In this document: positions 8,699-16,751 of the stretch, one piece after another
Layout of the letters: every line of letters starts with the position of its first letter
Position numbering within the stretch: the first letter of the stretch is position 1
Assembly: GCF_002796545.1 (NCBI RefSeq)
Contig: NZ_CP024895.1
Location: forward strand, 242,130 to 306,129
Length of the DNA: 64,000 bases
Source of the DNA: Amycolatopsis sp. AA4
Lineage (GTDB): Bacteria > Actinomycetota > Actinomycetes > Mycobacteriales > Pseudonocardiaceae
Reading direction: 5' to 3'
Notes under the pieces: generated by a model
The model's input: only the letters and a program-made list of their open reading frames with translations
Database searches by the model: none
Told to the model about the DNA's origin: nothing
Translations under genes and position numbers: made by a program

Positions 8699-9976
8699 TG
8701 GGGTGTCGAGCAGGCGGGCGAGCTGGTCGGCGAACCAGGCACGCGTGCCGTCCGCGACGTCGGCCGGCTGGCTGGTCTCGGGCCGGGGCACGGCGATGTC
8801 GCTGATCAGTTCTTCCAGGCCGGTGCGGAGGCCGGCGAGGGCGGCGGCCGCGTTCTCGCGGTCGGTCTCGGCGGCGGCGGCCCGGACCGTGGCGGCGCCG
8901 AGTTCGCGGTTGAGCGCGCCGATGGTCTCGGCCTGCTCGCGGGCGTCGGCTGCCGCGCTGCGGCGGGCGGCGTCCAGCTCCGCGGTGAGCCGGTTCCGTT
9001 CCGCAGCGTGTTCGGCCGTGGCGCGCTGGAGTTCCTGGTCGAGGCGCGTGCGTTCGCGGTCGATCCGTTCGGCGAGGGTCCGGTCGTGGTCGGCCTGCGC
9101 GGCGGCGAGGGCCTCGGCGTGCTGCTGGTGGAGGCGGCCGATCTCCTCGCTGTGGGCCCGGGCGGTGTCGCGGACCCCGGTCTGCAGTTCCTCGAGGCGC
9201 TGCGTCTGCTGCTCGACCGCGGCGGCGAGGCGGGCGTTCTCCTGCTCGGCCAGGTCCTTGGCGGTGAGGGCGGCGGCGCGCAGTTCCTCGGCGGTCTCGC
9301 GGCGTTTCCGTTCGGCGTCCAGCTGGCCCTGGGCCTGGTCGCGCTCGCGGGTGGCCTGCGCGGCGATACGTTCGGCCTGCTCGGCTTTCGATGTCGCGGC
9401 GGCGGCCCGCTCCCGCGCCTTCTGGGCTTCCTGTTCCGCGGTCCTGGCCGCTGCCTGGGCGACGGATACCTGGCCCTCCATCTCCCGGACCCGGGCGCGC
9501 ATGGCCTCCACCTCGCGGCGGGCTGCGGCGACGTCGCCGGCGAGGGCTTCCTGGATCCGGTCGGCCTGCCCGGCGAGCGCGCCGAGCGGTGCGAGCACCT
9601 CGGCGGCCCTCGTCCCGAAGGAGGCGACCTGCTCGGCGAGGCCGTGCAGGTCGATCGGCGGGCCGGGCGCGTCGGCGCGGCCGCGGGTGGCGGCCTCGAC
9701 CTGCCAGGCGGCGGCGACCTCGCGGCACCGCATCCGCTTGGTGCCGCCCTTGCGGTCGGGGACCCGCCACAGGGTGTGCTCCGCGTGGCAGAACCGCTGC
9801 GGCTGCCCGCCGCCCTCGGCCGCGCGGGGGAGGACCCGGCCGCACGCCTCGCACTGTCCGGTCCCGGCCTCCTCGGGCGGCACGCCCGGCCCGTCCAGCA
9901 GCCCGTCGGCCGGCGGCGCGGGCCCGGATCCCGCCGCGGCGGCGTTTCCGCTGGTCGGGGACGGTTCGTCGATCAT
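8696..9976 (-). CDS. Long coiled-coil protein with N-terminal Cys motif (KfrA-like in style)
   Basis: ATG at 9976; 426 residues. Residues 35-75 carry CEACGRVLP and RFCHAEHTLWRV, a probable zinc site. From residue 110 to 400 the protein is an almost unbroken coiled coil of Ala, Glu, Arg and Gln heptads (e.g. REMEGQVSVAQAAARTAEQE). This layout resembles plasmid KfrA-type and other segregation-associated proteins, and conserved partners of recombinases in actinobacteria. It is divergent from the tyrosine recombinase across an AT-rich 309-bp spacer. A role in binding that spacer is inference. Confidence 0.65.
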   Translation of the reverse strand: MIDEPSPTSGNAAAAGSGPAPPADGLLDGPGVPPEEAGTGQCEACGRVLPRAAEGGGQPQRFCHAEHTLWRVPDRKGGTKRMRCREVAAAWQVEAATRGRADAPGPPIDLHGLAEQVASFGTRAAEVLAPLGALAGQADRIQEALAGDVAAARREVEAMRARVREMEGQVSVAQAAARTAEQEAQKARERAAAATSKAEQAERIAAQATRERDQAQGQLDAERKRRETAEELRAAALTAKDLAEQENARLAAAVEQQTQRLEELQTGVRDTARAHSEEIGRLHQQHAEALAAAQADHDRTLAERIDRERTRLDQELQRATAEHAAERNRLTAELDAARRSAAADAREQAETIGALNRELGAATVRAAAAETDRENAAAALAGLRTGLEELISDIAVPRPETSQPADVADGTRAWFADQLARLLDTP

Positions 9977-9984
9977 GACCAGGG

Positions 9985-10080
9985 ACGATACCTCAAGAAT
10001 AAATTTTACTCAACCTAGTCAGTTAATACAATTTTACATTGTGAGTGACCGTCGGACGTATGCCATAATGTGCGTTATGG
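9985..10080. promoter_or_regulatory. AT-rich divergent promoter with small palindromes
   Basis: This is the most AT-rich stretch of the window. It holds ACAAT-5-ATTGT (10028-10042) and CATAA-6-TTATG (10064-10079) between the coiled-coil gene and the recombinase. The remainder of the spacer (10081-10285) is GC-rich and without a gene. It may serve as promoter, operator or protein-binding site for the coiled-coil protein. Confidence 0.5.
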
Positions 10081-10285
10081 ATCATCTGAAACCCGGCGGC
10101 CGCCCCACGCGGCCCCAGCGCGTCCGGGCCGCGTGGGGCACGGAGGGCCCGGGGGAGGGGCGGCGGGGCACGCCCGCGGGCCGCCGAGGCGTCACCGTGA
10201 CGAAACGCGCCCGGGCGTGCGGACGGCGGCACCGGGCCCCGGCGCCCGCTCCGTGCGGCGCTCCGGCCGACGGAGCGCGGTCCCG

Positions 10286-11782
10286 ATGACCTCCGCGCAT
10301 CCCGACGACCGGAGCACGGGGCCGGGGACGGCGGTTGCGCTGCGCGCGGGCTCCGCCCCGGAGCCCCGCGGCGGAGCCGGGTGGAACCGGCAGGGGGCCG
10401 TGCTGGACCCGGCCACGGCCGCGGCGGTCCGGGAACTGGGCCAGGAGCTGCCGCTGCTGCCCCCGGCGCTGCTGCTGCCGCTGCTCCAGGCCCTGCGCGC
10501 GACGCTGCCGATGCCGCGGCCGGGGGAGCAGCACACCGCGCGCAGCCTCTCGGTGCAGTGGCTGGGCAAGCGCTGCGCGAAGTCGCCCGCCACCGGCGAG
10601 GCCTACTGCCGCGCGCTGGTGAGCTGGCTGGATTTCTGCCAGGCGGGCGGGCTGGATCCGCTGGGCGCGCGCACCCCGGACGTGGACACCTGGACCGGGC
10701 GGCTCGCCGGCCGCGGGGCATCGGCGTCGGTGATCAACCAGCGGCTGGCCGGGGTCCGGGGCTGGTACCGGTACCTGCGCCTCGGCGGGACGGCGACCGC
10801 CGACCCCGTCTCGGACGCGGACCGCCCCTCGGCGGCCGCCGTCGACGAGTCCGAGACCCCGTACCTGACCATCGCCCAGACCGGCGCGCTCCTGCGCCAG
10901 GCGCGGTGGGAAGTCGACGACGCCGGAGACGACCCGGCGAAGCTGGAACTCGTCCTGCGGGTGGCCGCGCTGGTGTGGCTTCTGCCGGTCACCGGCGTCC
11001 GCAGCGGCGGCGCGCTCGCCGCGCGAGTGCGTGGCCTGCACTACAACGGCGGCCGCCGGCGCCTGCGTTACCGGTTGAAAGGCTACGAGGGCGAGGTCTC
11101 CGACGCCCTGCCACCGCAGGTCGCCCTGGCCCTGGACGCCTACCTGGACTGCCGTGCCGCCCGTCAGGGCCTGCCGGCCCTGACGCCGGACGCGCCGCTG
11201 TTCGCCACCGGCTCCGGGAGGCGCTGGGACAAGCAGGGCGCGACGAAAGCGCTGCGCGGGCTCGCCGGGCGCGCGGGGATCCCCCACGCCGACAAGCTGA
11301 ATTTGCACGCGCTGCGCCACTCCGCCGGGTCCAGTGCGCACAACGAGCTGGGCATTCCGCTGGACAAGGTCCGGCGGCTGCTGCGGCACCGCAGCATCGC
11401 CACCACCCAGATCTACGTCCACGACGACCTGCGGCCGGGCCAGTCCGTCGCCGACAAGCTCGCCGCCGCGTACGCGGCCGAGATCGAACTGCCCGGCAGC
11501 GGAACCCTCGCCGCCTCGCCCTCCGGCCCGGGTGCGGCCACCCGCGCAGCGATCGCCGCGCACGCCCGGGTCGCCGCGCTGCACCGCGTCGCCGACGCCG
11601 GGGACGGCCTGCCCGCTGCGGTCGTGGCCGAGGTCGCCGCGACCTTCACCGCCCTGCTGGACCGCTGCGACGGAGCCGACCCGGCCCACGCCCCGTTCGC
11701 CGAGACCGTCCGCGCCCTCGTCGCCGGCGGCCTGCCGTCCCTCGCCGATCCGGACGGCCGGGTGAGGCCGGCCCGCCCCTGA
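10286..11782 (+). CDS. Tyrosine recombinase / integrase
   Basis: The ATG at 10286 (MTSAHPDDRSTGPGTAVALR) gives 498 residues; the upstream in-frame extension is Gly/Arg/Pro-rich and not protein-like. An N-terminal SAM-like core-binding region lies around residues 80-165 (AYCRALVSWLDFCQAGGLDP). The catalytic domain follows: Arg about 239 in TGVRSGG, Lys in RYRLKGYEG, HALRH at about 341-345, and LLRHRSIATTQIYVH with the nucleophile Tyr about 377. The set R-K-HxxR-H-Y is complete, so the enzyme should be active. A C-terminal extension of about 100 residues is unusual for phage integrases. No attachment site or tRNA is visible next to it. Confidence 0.9.
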   Translation: MTSAHPDDRSTGPGTAVALRAGSAPEPRGGAGWNRQGAVLDPATAAAVRELGQELPLLPPALLLPLLQALRATLPMPRPGEQHTARSLSVQWLGKRCAKSPATGEAYCRALVSWLDFCQAGGLDPLGARTPDVDTWTGRLAGRGASASVINQRLAGVRGWYRYLRLGGTATADPVSDADRPSAAAVDESETPYLTIAQTGALLRQARWEVDDAGDDPAKLELVLRVAALVWLLPVTGVRSGGALAARVRGLHYNGGRRRLRYRLKGYEGEVSDALPPQVALALDAYLDCRAARQGLPALTPDAPLFATGSGRRWDKQGATKALRGLAGRAGIPHADKLNLHALRHSAGSSAHNELGIPLDKVRRLLRHRSIATTQIYVHDDLRPGQSVADKLAAAYAAEIELPGSGTLAASPSGPGAATRAAIAAHARVAALHRVADAGDGLPAAVVAEVAATFTALLDRCDGADPAHAPFAETVRALVAGGLPSLADPDGRVRPARP

Positions 11783-11866
11783 CCCGGTGCAGCTCCGCGA
11801 TCGCGGACACCGCAGAGCACAGCCCTGACGCACCGCTCTTGCTGAACGAGGTGCGCCGTCAACTCA

Positions 11867-11909
11867 AGGCCCCCCGTCGCTGACGCAGCGCGCGTGAGCG
11901 ACGGGGCCT
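11867..11909 (+). terminator. Hairpin terminator after recombinase
   Basis: AGGCCCCCCGTCGCT pairs with AGCGACGGGGCCT (11897-11909) with two bulged C residues and a loop of about 15 nt. It lies 85 bp after the recombinase stop. Confidence 0.55.
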
Positions 11910-11922
11910 GAGGTTCCGAGGG

Positions 11923-11983
11923 CCTACGCGCCGCCGCGCCGTCCGGGAGCGTCCTCGTGACCGGCGACGGTGCGGGCGCCGAG
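11923..11983 (+). repeat. Direct repeat r1, copy 1 (gene 3'-end debris)
   Basis: About 61 bp match 47633-47693 with two mismatches. At the second location this sequence is the end of the gene at 47296-47670 and the start of the following gene. Here it has no gene body in front, so it is a fragment left by rearrangement. The following 11984-12184 holds no recognisable gene. Confidence 0.8.
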
Positions 11984-12184
11984 CCAGGTCGTGTCGGGGG
12001 CCAGCCGGGATACGAGCGAAAGGGCGCAATGTGCACCCGAATCTGCTGGTCAGGGAGACATGCTCAGAGATTCGCGACCTGCCTGGGTGATCAGTTCGGT
12101 GTAGCAAAACCCGCGCGGCAACGGACTGCGCGTGCTGGATAGGCTCCGCTGCGTTACGTCGGCTTGGTGCTCGGGGTCTGGGTT

Positions 12185-12595
12185 GTGACGGCGATCGATC
12201 GGACCGCGTATCCGCGGTTCAAGAGGGTGGTTCCCGCTCGGGAGCTGGCTGAGGCGTTCACGCCGACAGTCCCCGAGGTCGCGTGGGCGCGGGAGAAAAC
12301 GCAGAACGATCAGCATCTGCTGGCCATGGTGGTGTGGCTGAAGTCGTATCAGCGGCTGGGGTATTTCCCGAAGCTGGCCGAGGTCCCCGCGGTGGTGGTC
12401 GAGCACGTGCGCGGCCTGCTGGAGCTGCCCGGCGAGGTGAGGGCGGTGAAGTCGAAGATGGTCGCCCTCGACCCGGCGTTCGACCCGCTCAACTACGAGG
12501 GCTGCCGCAGCTTCCGCGATTTCCTCGCCCGGCTCGGCCACCGCGTGCGCACCGTCGGCCGCTCCGGGGGGTGTCCTTATGTGGTTGTCAAGCCG
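12185..12595 (+). pseudogene. Tn3 transposase N-terminus fused to OST-HTH-like fragment
   Basis: GTG at 12185. Residues 1-88 read as the N-terminal domain (DUF4158 type) of Tn3-family transposases: AIDRTAYPRFKRVVPARELA, WAREKTQNDQHLLAMVVWLK, YFPKLAEVPAVVVEHVRGLL. At about 12445 the frame continues into VKSKMVALDPAFDPLNYEGC and RSFRDFLARLGHRVRTVGRS. That is the pattern of an OST-HTH/LOTUS domain as found at the C-terminus of NYN-domain proteins. Neither part is complete. The open frame goes on to 12865 but loses protein character after about 12595. The rest of the transposase lies at 45.07-47.30 kb on the same strand. Confidence 0.7.
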
Positions 12596-12761
12596 CTGCA
12601 GGGGCGGCCATCGAGCCCGCGCCAGGGTCGTACTGGGCGATGCACGAAATCGTGCAGCGCAGCCCGGAGGAAGTTCGCCGCGGCGAGGCACCCGCCTACG
12701 TCCGGCGGATCCGCTGATCCTGTACGGGCTGCTGCGCGGCTTCCTCAAGCCCGCCCGGCGC

Positions 12762-13154
12762 TCACTTGTTCGGCATTCGCCGTGCGAGGCGAGCCAGCGT
12801 CGTCCTCGACAGCTCCACTTCAAGGGGGCGGTGTTTCGGCAGGTACTTCAGCTGGCTCGGGTTGATCCGCAGCACCAGCTCAATGTGTTCGCCGTGCTCG
12901 TCGTCCGAGATGTCTGCGGATTCGATCTCGCCTGAGACCGCATCCGAGTGGCCAACGATGTTGAACCCCAGCGCGCCTTGTTCCTTCTCCAGCGCCGCGA
13001 GCAGGGCGTCCGGCCATCCGGCGGCGGCGTGCATCACCACGTTGACCGTGGCGCTACGGCGGCTCGCATCTTCCGCGCGGATCGCGGCCAGGGCAGTAGT
13101 CCAGTTCTCGCCCGTCTCCTTCATGCGGGCGACGACGCGCTTGTCTCGGGCCAC
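12762..13154 (-). CDS. Hypothetical protein, possibly DNA-binding
   Basis: ATG at 13154; 130 residues. It begins MARDKRVVARMKETGENWTT, a short pattern seen at the start of small actinobacterial mobile-element proteins, followed by ALAAIRAEDASRR. The middle has NIVGHSDAVSGEIESADISD and the C-terminal half is beta-like, ending in a basic helix (SRTTLARLARRMPNK). No known motif. It is divergent from the gene at 13463, with a palindrome between them. Confidence 0.6.
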   Translation of the reverse strand: MARDKRVVARMKETGENWTTALAAIRAEDASRRSATVNVVMHAAAGWPDALLAALEKEQGALGFNIVGHSDAVSGEIESADISDDEHGEHIELVLRINPSQLKYLPKHRPLEVELSRTTLARLARRMPNK

Positions 13155-13314
13155 GGGACGTTCCTCTCGGTGATGGTGCGAGCACAGCTTCGGCCGCGCA
13201 GTGATTCATGATGCCGCACCGGCGTCGGAGCTGATGCACAGCTGTTCGCCACCGAGCACAGGCGCTTCCGCGGCGTCCGCGCCGACCAGGCCGGGGCCCC
13301 GGTAGCATCCGCCG

Positions 13315-13366
13315 AAAATCGGCGGATATGCCTGACCAGCGCAGTCAGGCATATCCGCCCGATTTT
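13315..13366. repeat. Long near-perfect palindrome
   Basis: The left arm (13315-13336) ends GGCGGATATGCCTGAC and the right arm (13344-13366) begins GTCAGGCATATCCGCC. The outer parts AAAATC/GATTTT also pair, with one bulged base; the loop is 7 nt (13337-13343). It sits between divergent genes at 13154 and 13463. Operator, recombination site and terminator are all possible. Confidence 0.75.
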
Positions 13367-13462
13367 TCCCGAGTGCTACGGGGACCCCGGGGGCGACATC
13401 ACCCTCGCCCTGATCGACCCGCCCGCCGCCAGTCAACCGCCACAACCAGGAGGAACGACCTC

Positions 13463-13915
13463 GTGACCAGCGACGACGACTGGGTCTACCACGGCTGCAC
13501 CCCCGAAGAGGGAGATCGCCGGATCGACGTGGAGACCTCGGCCAGCGGACCGACACAACGGGAATCGGCGACTGTGCTGCGACGGCTCCGACCGCAGATC
13601 AGCAGCATGGAGGGGCACACCTTCGGGTGGGGCTACAACGGCAACGGGACCAGCGTCGCGGCCGCGGCGATCCTCACCGACCTCCTGGAGCTGCCGGCGG
13701 ATCTGTGGTGGGGAACCATGAGCACCCGCGGCGAGGACACGACCCTGGTCGGCCTGCGCGAAGCCCTGTGCCGCGAAGTGCTCGTCGATGCCGCCGACGA
13801 ATGGCGGCTCTCGCGGATCGCGCTCCTGCGCTGGACCTGCGGCTGGTACACCCTCAACCACCTCGGCCCCTACCCCGCCGTGGTGGCCGGGATCCGGCCC
13901 GGTTTCCGGCGGTAA
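13463..13915 (+). CDS. DUF6166-like small protein
   Basis: AGGAGG precedes a GTG at 13463; 150 residues. The core GHTFGWGYNGNGTSVAAAAI followed by LTDLLELPADLWW resembles the F-x-WGYxGxGPxxLAxAILxD pattern of DUF6166 proteins, small proteins often encoded on actinobacterial mobile DNA. The C-terminal part (LREALCREVLVDAADEWRLS) is a helix followed by YPAVVAGIRPGFRR. Debris of the same gene is found at 47.7 and 58.5 kb. Function unknown. Confidence 0.65.
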   Translation: MTSDDDWVYHGCTPEEGDRRIDVETSASGPTQRESATVLRRLRPQISSMEGHTFGWGYNGNGTSVAAAAILTDLLELPADLWWGTMSTRGEDTTLVGLREALCREVLVDAADEWRLSRIALLRWTCGWYTLNHLGPYPAVVAGIRPGFRR

Positions 13916-14016
13916 CCCACCGGCCGGGCAAGATGTCGATCGCTCCGGGCACCAGGCCCCGGGGCGGGTGGGTGTCCCCGGCGGGCGCCGCAACTCGGCG
14001 AGCGCCGGGGACCTGC
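13761..14016 (+). repeat. Direct repeat r2, copy 1
   Basis: Covers the 3' end of the DUF6166-like gene and the spacer after it. Related copies lie at 47729-47828 (spacer and last codons) and 58471-58723 (nearly full length but diverged within the coding part). All three contain the run GGCCGGTTTCCGG or close variants and a GGCACCAGGCCC-type segment. Confidence 0.75.
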
Positions 14017-14028
14017 CCGCACTCCAGC

Positions 14029-14271
14029 TCAGTCGTCGTCTTCGGGCGGGTTGAGGACCAGGTCACGCAGCCGGTCGAGTCCGTCGCGGCTGAGCGTGCG
14101 GATCTCGGCGAGCCGGTACTGGATCTCCAGGTCCTTGCGGGGCCAGGCGAAGTCGTGGTCCTCACGGTGGCTGTAGCCGGGCTCGCCGCCGCCGGCGGGT
14201 TCGGGCTCCCACTCGTAAATATCCCCGGTGTCCAGGTCGATCAGGTCCGGGTGCGCCACGTCTGCGGTCAT
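14029..14271 (-). CDS. Small acidic hypothetical protein
   Basis: ATG at 14271; 80 residues, starting MTADVAHPDLIDLDTGDIYE and ending RDLVLNPPEDDD. Highly acidic, with HREDHDFAWPRKDLEIQYRL in the middle. At 58.75 kb a copy keeps only the first 10 codons and the upstream region, so this gene was deleted from the second copy. Function unknown. Confidence 0.55.
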   Translation of the reverse strand: MTADVAHPDLIDLDTGDIYEWEPEPAGGGEPGYSHREDHDFAWPRKDLEIQYRLAEIRTLSRDGLDRLRDLVLNPPEDDD

Positions 14272-14372
14272 GACCGCCAGCGTGGCATCCGGGACCGACA
14301 GAACCCGGAAGGCACCCAGGCGGGTCGACCGGTTCGATGCCGATCGCGACCGCGCCGTGAAATCATCGCGCC
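14242..14372 (+). repeat. Direct repeat r3, copy 1
   Basis: 131 bp matching 58730-58860, equal in length with about a dozen mismatches. It spans the start of the small gene at 14271 and its promoter region. Confidence 0.8.
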
Positions 14373-14475
14373 GGGCGGTCCGCGACCTGCTGCGCAACCC
14401 GGTGCCCGTCTGCGCGGGGTCTGCTTTCGCTACGGTGGACGGACACGCTCGGTAAGGGGATGTGACTGTGTCGTG

Positions 14476-15693
14476 GTGAACGTTGCGGCGGCGGATCTCG
14501 CCGGGGAGCCCTGGACCGCGCCGGAACCGGCGGAACTGCCGGAGTGGCGCGCGCGGCTGCGCGAGTACTACGGCACACAGGCCGGGATGCAGGGCCTGTG
14601 CACCGCGATCAATTCCGGCCAGGCGACGTTGCTGCCGGTCGTGCCCGGGACCGAAGAGTTCAGCCCCGGCGTGATCGCCGCGCAGCTGCTGGGGAGGTTG
14701 GAGGCCGAGACCCTCGGCGGGGCCGAGCTGTACTACGCCACCGCGGACATGACGTCGCTGGCGCTGGCGGCCGCGTCGACGCCTCCGGCCGAGAAGGCGA
14801 CCGCGCGTCGCCTGCCTTCGCCCGCCGGGCTGCTGCTGTTCGAGCAGCCGATCGGCGGCTACGCCGAAAGACTCGACACCCTGGTCGGCGGAGCCTCGTT
14901 CGACGGCAACGGCGAGGTGGAGATCACCACGCCGATCGTGGCGGTGTCCTGGTCCTCCTGGACACCGGGAGACATTGTGGTCGAGGGAACGCGGCCGCGG
15001 TGGCTCTGCCAGACCAAGTCGGGTTTCGAGCAGGTCCCCGACGATTTCGAGGGAATCCGGCTGACGTTCTACGCCTCGGGCGAAAACAAGTTCGCCACCC
15101 TGCCCGACGACGTCCGCGTCGCGACCGGCCCGGACGGCCGGGCGGTCTCCGTCGGCGACATGCGCCGGTTCCGCGCCGAACACGGCTTCGCTCTGCCTCC
15201 TCTGGTCTGGGACAACGAATGCCTGCTCCGCTACGGCGCGGGCTTCGCCGTTCCGGAGCCCGACACCACCGACGCATGGACCCAGGTCGTCTACACCGCC
15301 TGGCAGCTGATCGGCCAGTCCGGGACCAAGAACCCGCTGACAGAAACCGAGGAGCTGCCCCGGTCCCGCGCCGGCCGCCGCCGCGACGAACGCAACGGCA
15401 TCACCGCCGGCCCCGGCGTGCGGATCGTGCGGGTGCACTCGGCGCACCGGCCCAGCCGGGCCGCGGCCGAGCAGGACGCCGCCGCCTCGACCGGCCGCAG
15501 CGCCCCGAACTGGTCCTGCCGCTGGCCGGTCGCGCCCTACCGGCGCAACACCTGCCTCAACCCCCGCGGCCACGCCGGGGGCGACTGCGAACACGAAGAG
15601 AAAATCGTGCCCGCCCACATCAAAGGCCCGCCCGACAAGCCGTTGCGCATCACCGACACCGTCCATCTCTGGGACCGCCAACCCGAGCCCTGA
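14476..15693 (+). CDS. Hypothetical protein with C-terminal Cys/His motif
   Basis: GTG at 14473 or 14476 (protein NVAAADLAGEPWTAPEPAEL); about 405 residues. Residues 1-250 are alpha/beta with GAELYYATADMTSLALAAAS and PAGLLLFEQPIGGYAERLDT. Residues 340-395 hold a Cys/His set (NWSCRW, RNTCLNPRGHAGGDCEHEE) followed by KIVPAHIKGPPDKPLRI. A late HxKGP-type motif after a basic region also occurs in actinobacterial plasmid hypothetical proteins. No enzyme motif is visible. It could be a mobile-element regulator. Confidence 0.6.
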   Translation: MNVAAADLAGEPWTAPEPAELPEWRARLREYYGTQAGMQGLCTAINSGQATLLPVVPGTEEFSPGVIAAQLLGRLEAETLGGAELYYATADMTSLALAAASTPPAEKATARRLPSPAGLLLFEQPIGGYAERLDTLVGGASFDGNGEVEITTPIVAVSWSSWTPGDIVVEGTRPRWLCQTKSGFEQVPDDFEGIRLTFYASGENKFATLPDDVRVATGPDGRAVSVGDMRRFRAEHGFALPPLVWDNECLLRYGAGFAVPEPDTTDAWTQVVYTAWQLIGQSGTKNPLTETEELPRSRAGRRRDERNGITAGPGVRIVRVHSAHRPSRAAAEQDAAASTGRSAPNWSCRWPVAPYRRNTCLNPRGHAGGDCEHEEKIVPAHIKGPPDKPLRITDTVHLWDRQPEP

Positions 15694-15732
15694 CCGGCTC
15701 CTGCTCAAGACACAGCCTGCCGGCGCGGAAAT

Positions 15733-16095
15733 TCAACGGCCCTCCGGCAGATCCCGTGGGCTGCCGGTGCCGTCGGGAGCCTGTTCGCCCGCCGGCGGTG
15801 CGGCCGGACCAGCGGCGTCGGCACGGGCGAGCACGTCGAACTCCTCGAGGAGCCGCGCGGCCTCCGCGACCCGGGCACGGGTGGTGCGGGCCAGCTGGCG
15901 CAGGACGTCGCGCGCGGCGACTTCGGCGACGATGCCGTCCGGGGTGCTGGCCAGGCTCTCGGCCTCCCAATTCTGGGTCGCGGTCGTCACCCCGGCGACG
16001 GTGCAGGTGGCGTGGAATTCCCAGCGGTCGTCGTGGCGCTGGTTCGCGGTGACGGCGAACGACTTCCCGGCCGCCAGTGCCGTTTGGCGGCCAAC
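15733..16095 (-). CDS. Hypothetical protein, start unclear
   Basis: The reading from ALAAGKSFAVTANQRHDDRW through EFHATCTVAGVTTATQNWEA and EVAARDVLRQLARTTRARVA to the stop at 15733 is natural protein of about 120 residues with a long helical C-terminal half. No good start codon exists in this frame near 16095. A second frame (MRDRDRLAA just upstream) may supply the true N-terminus, which would need a frameshift near 16085. Confidence 0.4.
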   Translation of the reverse strand, partial: VGRQTALAAGKSFAVTANQRHDDRWEFHATCTVAGVTTATQNWEAESLASTPDGIVAEVAARDVLRQLARTTRARVAEAARLLEEFDVLARADAAGPAAPPAGEQAPDGTGSPRDLPEGR

Positions 16096-16189
16096 CGGTC
16101 CCGGTCGCGCATGCGGTGCTGAACACGGCGGCCGCCGAGGGCCCGGACACCGCGGCGTTCCTCGCCCGCCTGCATGGATCGGTCGATCA

Positions 16190-16720
16190 CCGCGCCTCTG
16201 GTTCGACGCGGAGCACGTCGCGTGGTTCACCGCGCTGCTGGCCGGCGGACGTGTCGCCGGGATTCTCCGCGGAGGAGCGGGTTGGGAAGCCGTCGCCGAC
16301 GACCTCGACGCGGCCTACGGCCCCGTCGTCATGAGCAGCAGCCAGGGCCGCGGACTTCCCGGCTCAGCGTTGGCCCGCTCACCGCGAAGCGCCCGCACAT
16401 CGCGAAGTACGTGCGCGAGCTGACCGAGTGCCCCGAGCCAGGCGAGCGGAGCGTCCTTGTGCTGGATTCTGGCTCGGTGCTGCCGAACGCGACGATCCGG
16501 CGGCGTCTGGTTGCGCTTCCGTCGAAGCTGGGCGGTCTGGGGGAGGGGTTTGGCCTCGGCGTTCTTGAGCGCTGCTTGGCCGAGCCGCGGGCCTGCTCGC
16601 TTGGCATGGCGACCGAGACCGCCCTGGCCTGCGTGCGCAGGCTGAATTGCCATCCGATCGCGGGGAGCGTATCCCTGCGTCAACGCGAATCGGATAGCGG
16701 TTGGGCTGCAAGCGGATAGC
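16190..16720 (+). pseudogene. Degraded coding region
   Basis: Between 16190 and 16335 one frame reads LWFDAEHVAWFTALLAGGRV, AGILRGGAGWEAVADDLDAA. Then the natural reading moves to another frame (LTAKRPHIAKYVRELTECPE, SKLGGLGEGFGLGVLERC) that ends at 16717-16719. Neither has a plausible start. I take it as remains of one or two genes of unknown function. Confidence 0.3.
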
Positions 16721-16751
16721 CGGGGGAAGAGGGATGCGATAACCAAGGACG

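Noticed and set aside
8703..10289. Open frame of 528 codons antisense to the coiled-coil gene
   Set aside because: Ser/Arg/Ala-only composition, explained by the heptad codons of the real gene on the minus strand.
10286..11782. Integrated element with att sites around the tyrosine recombinase
   Set aside because: No tRNA end and no direct repeat pair bracketing the recombinase were found.
14029..15708. 559-codon minus-strand frame over the 14.5-15.7 kb gene
   Set aside because: Only its last 80 codons (14029-14271) look like protein; the rest is a shadow.
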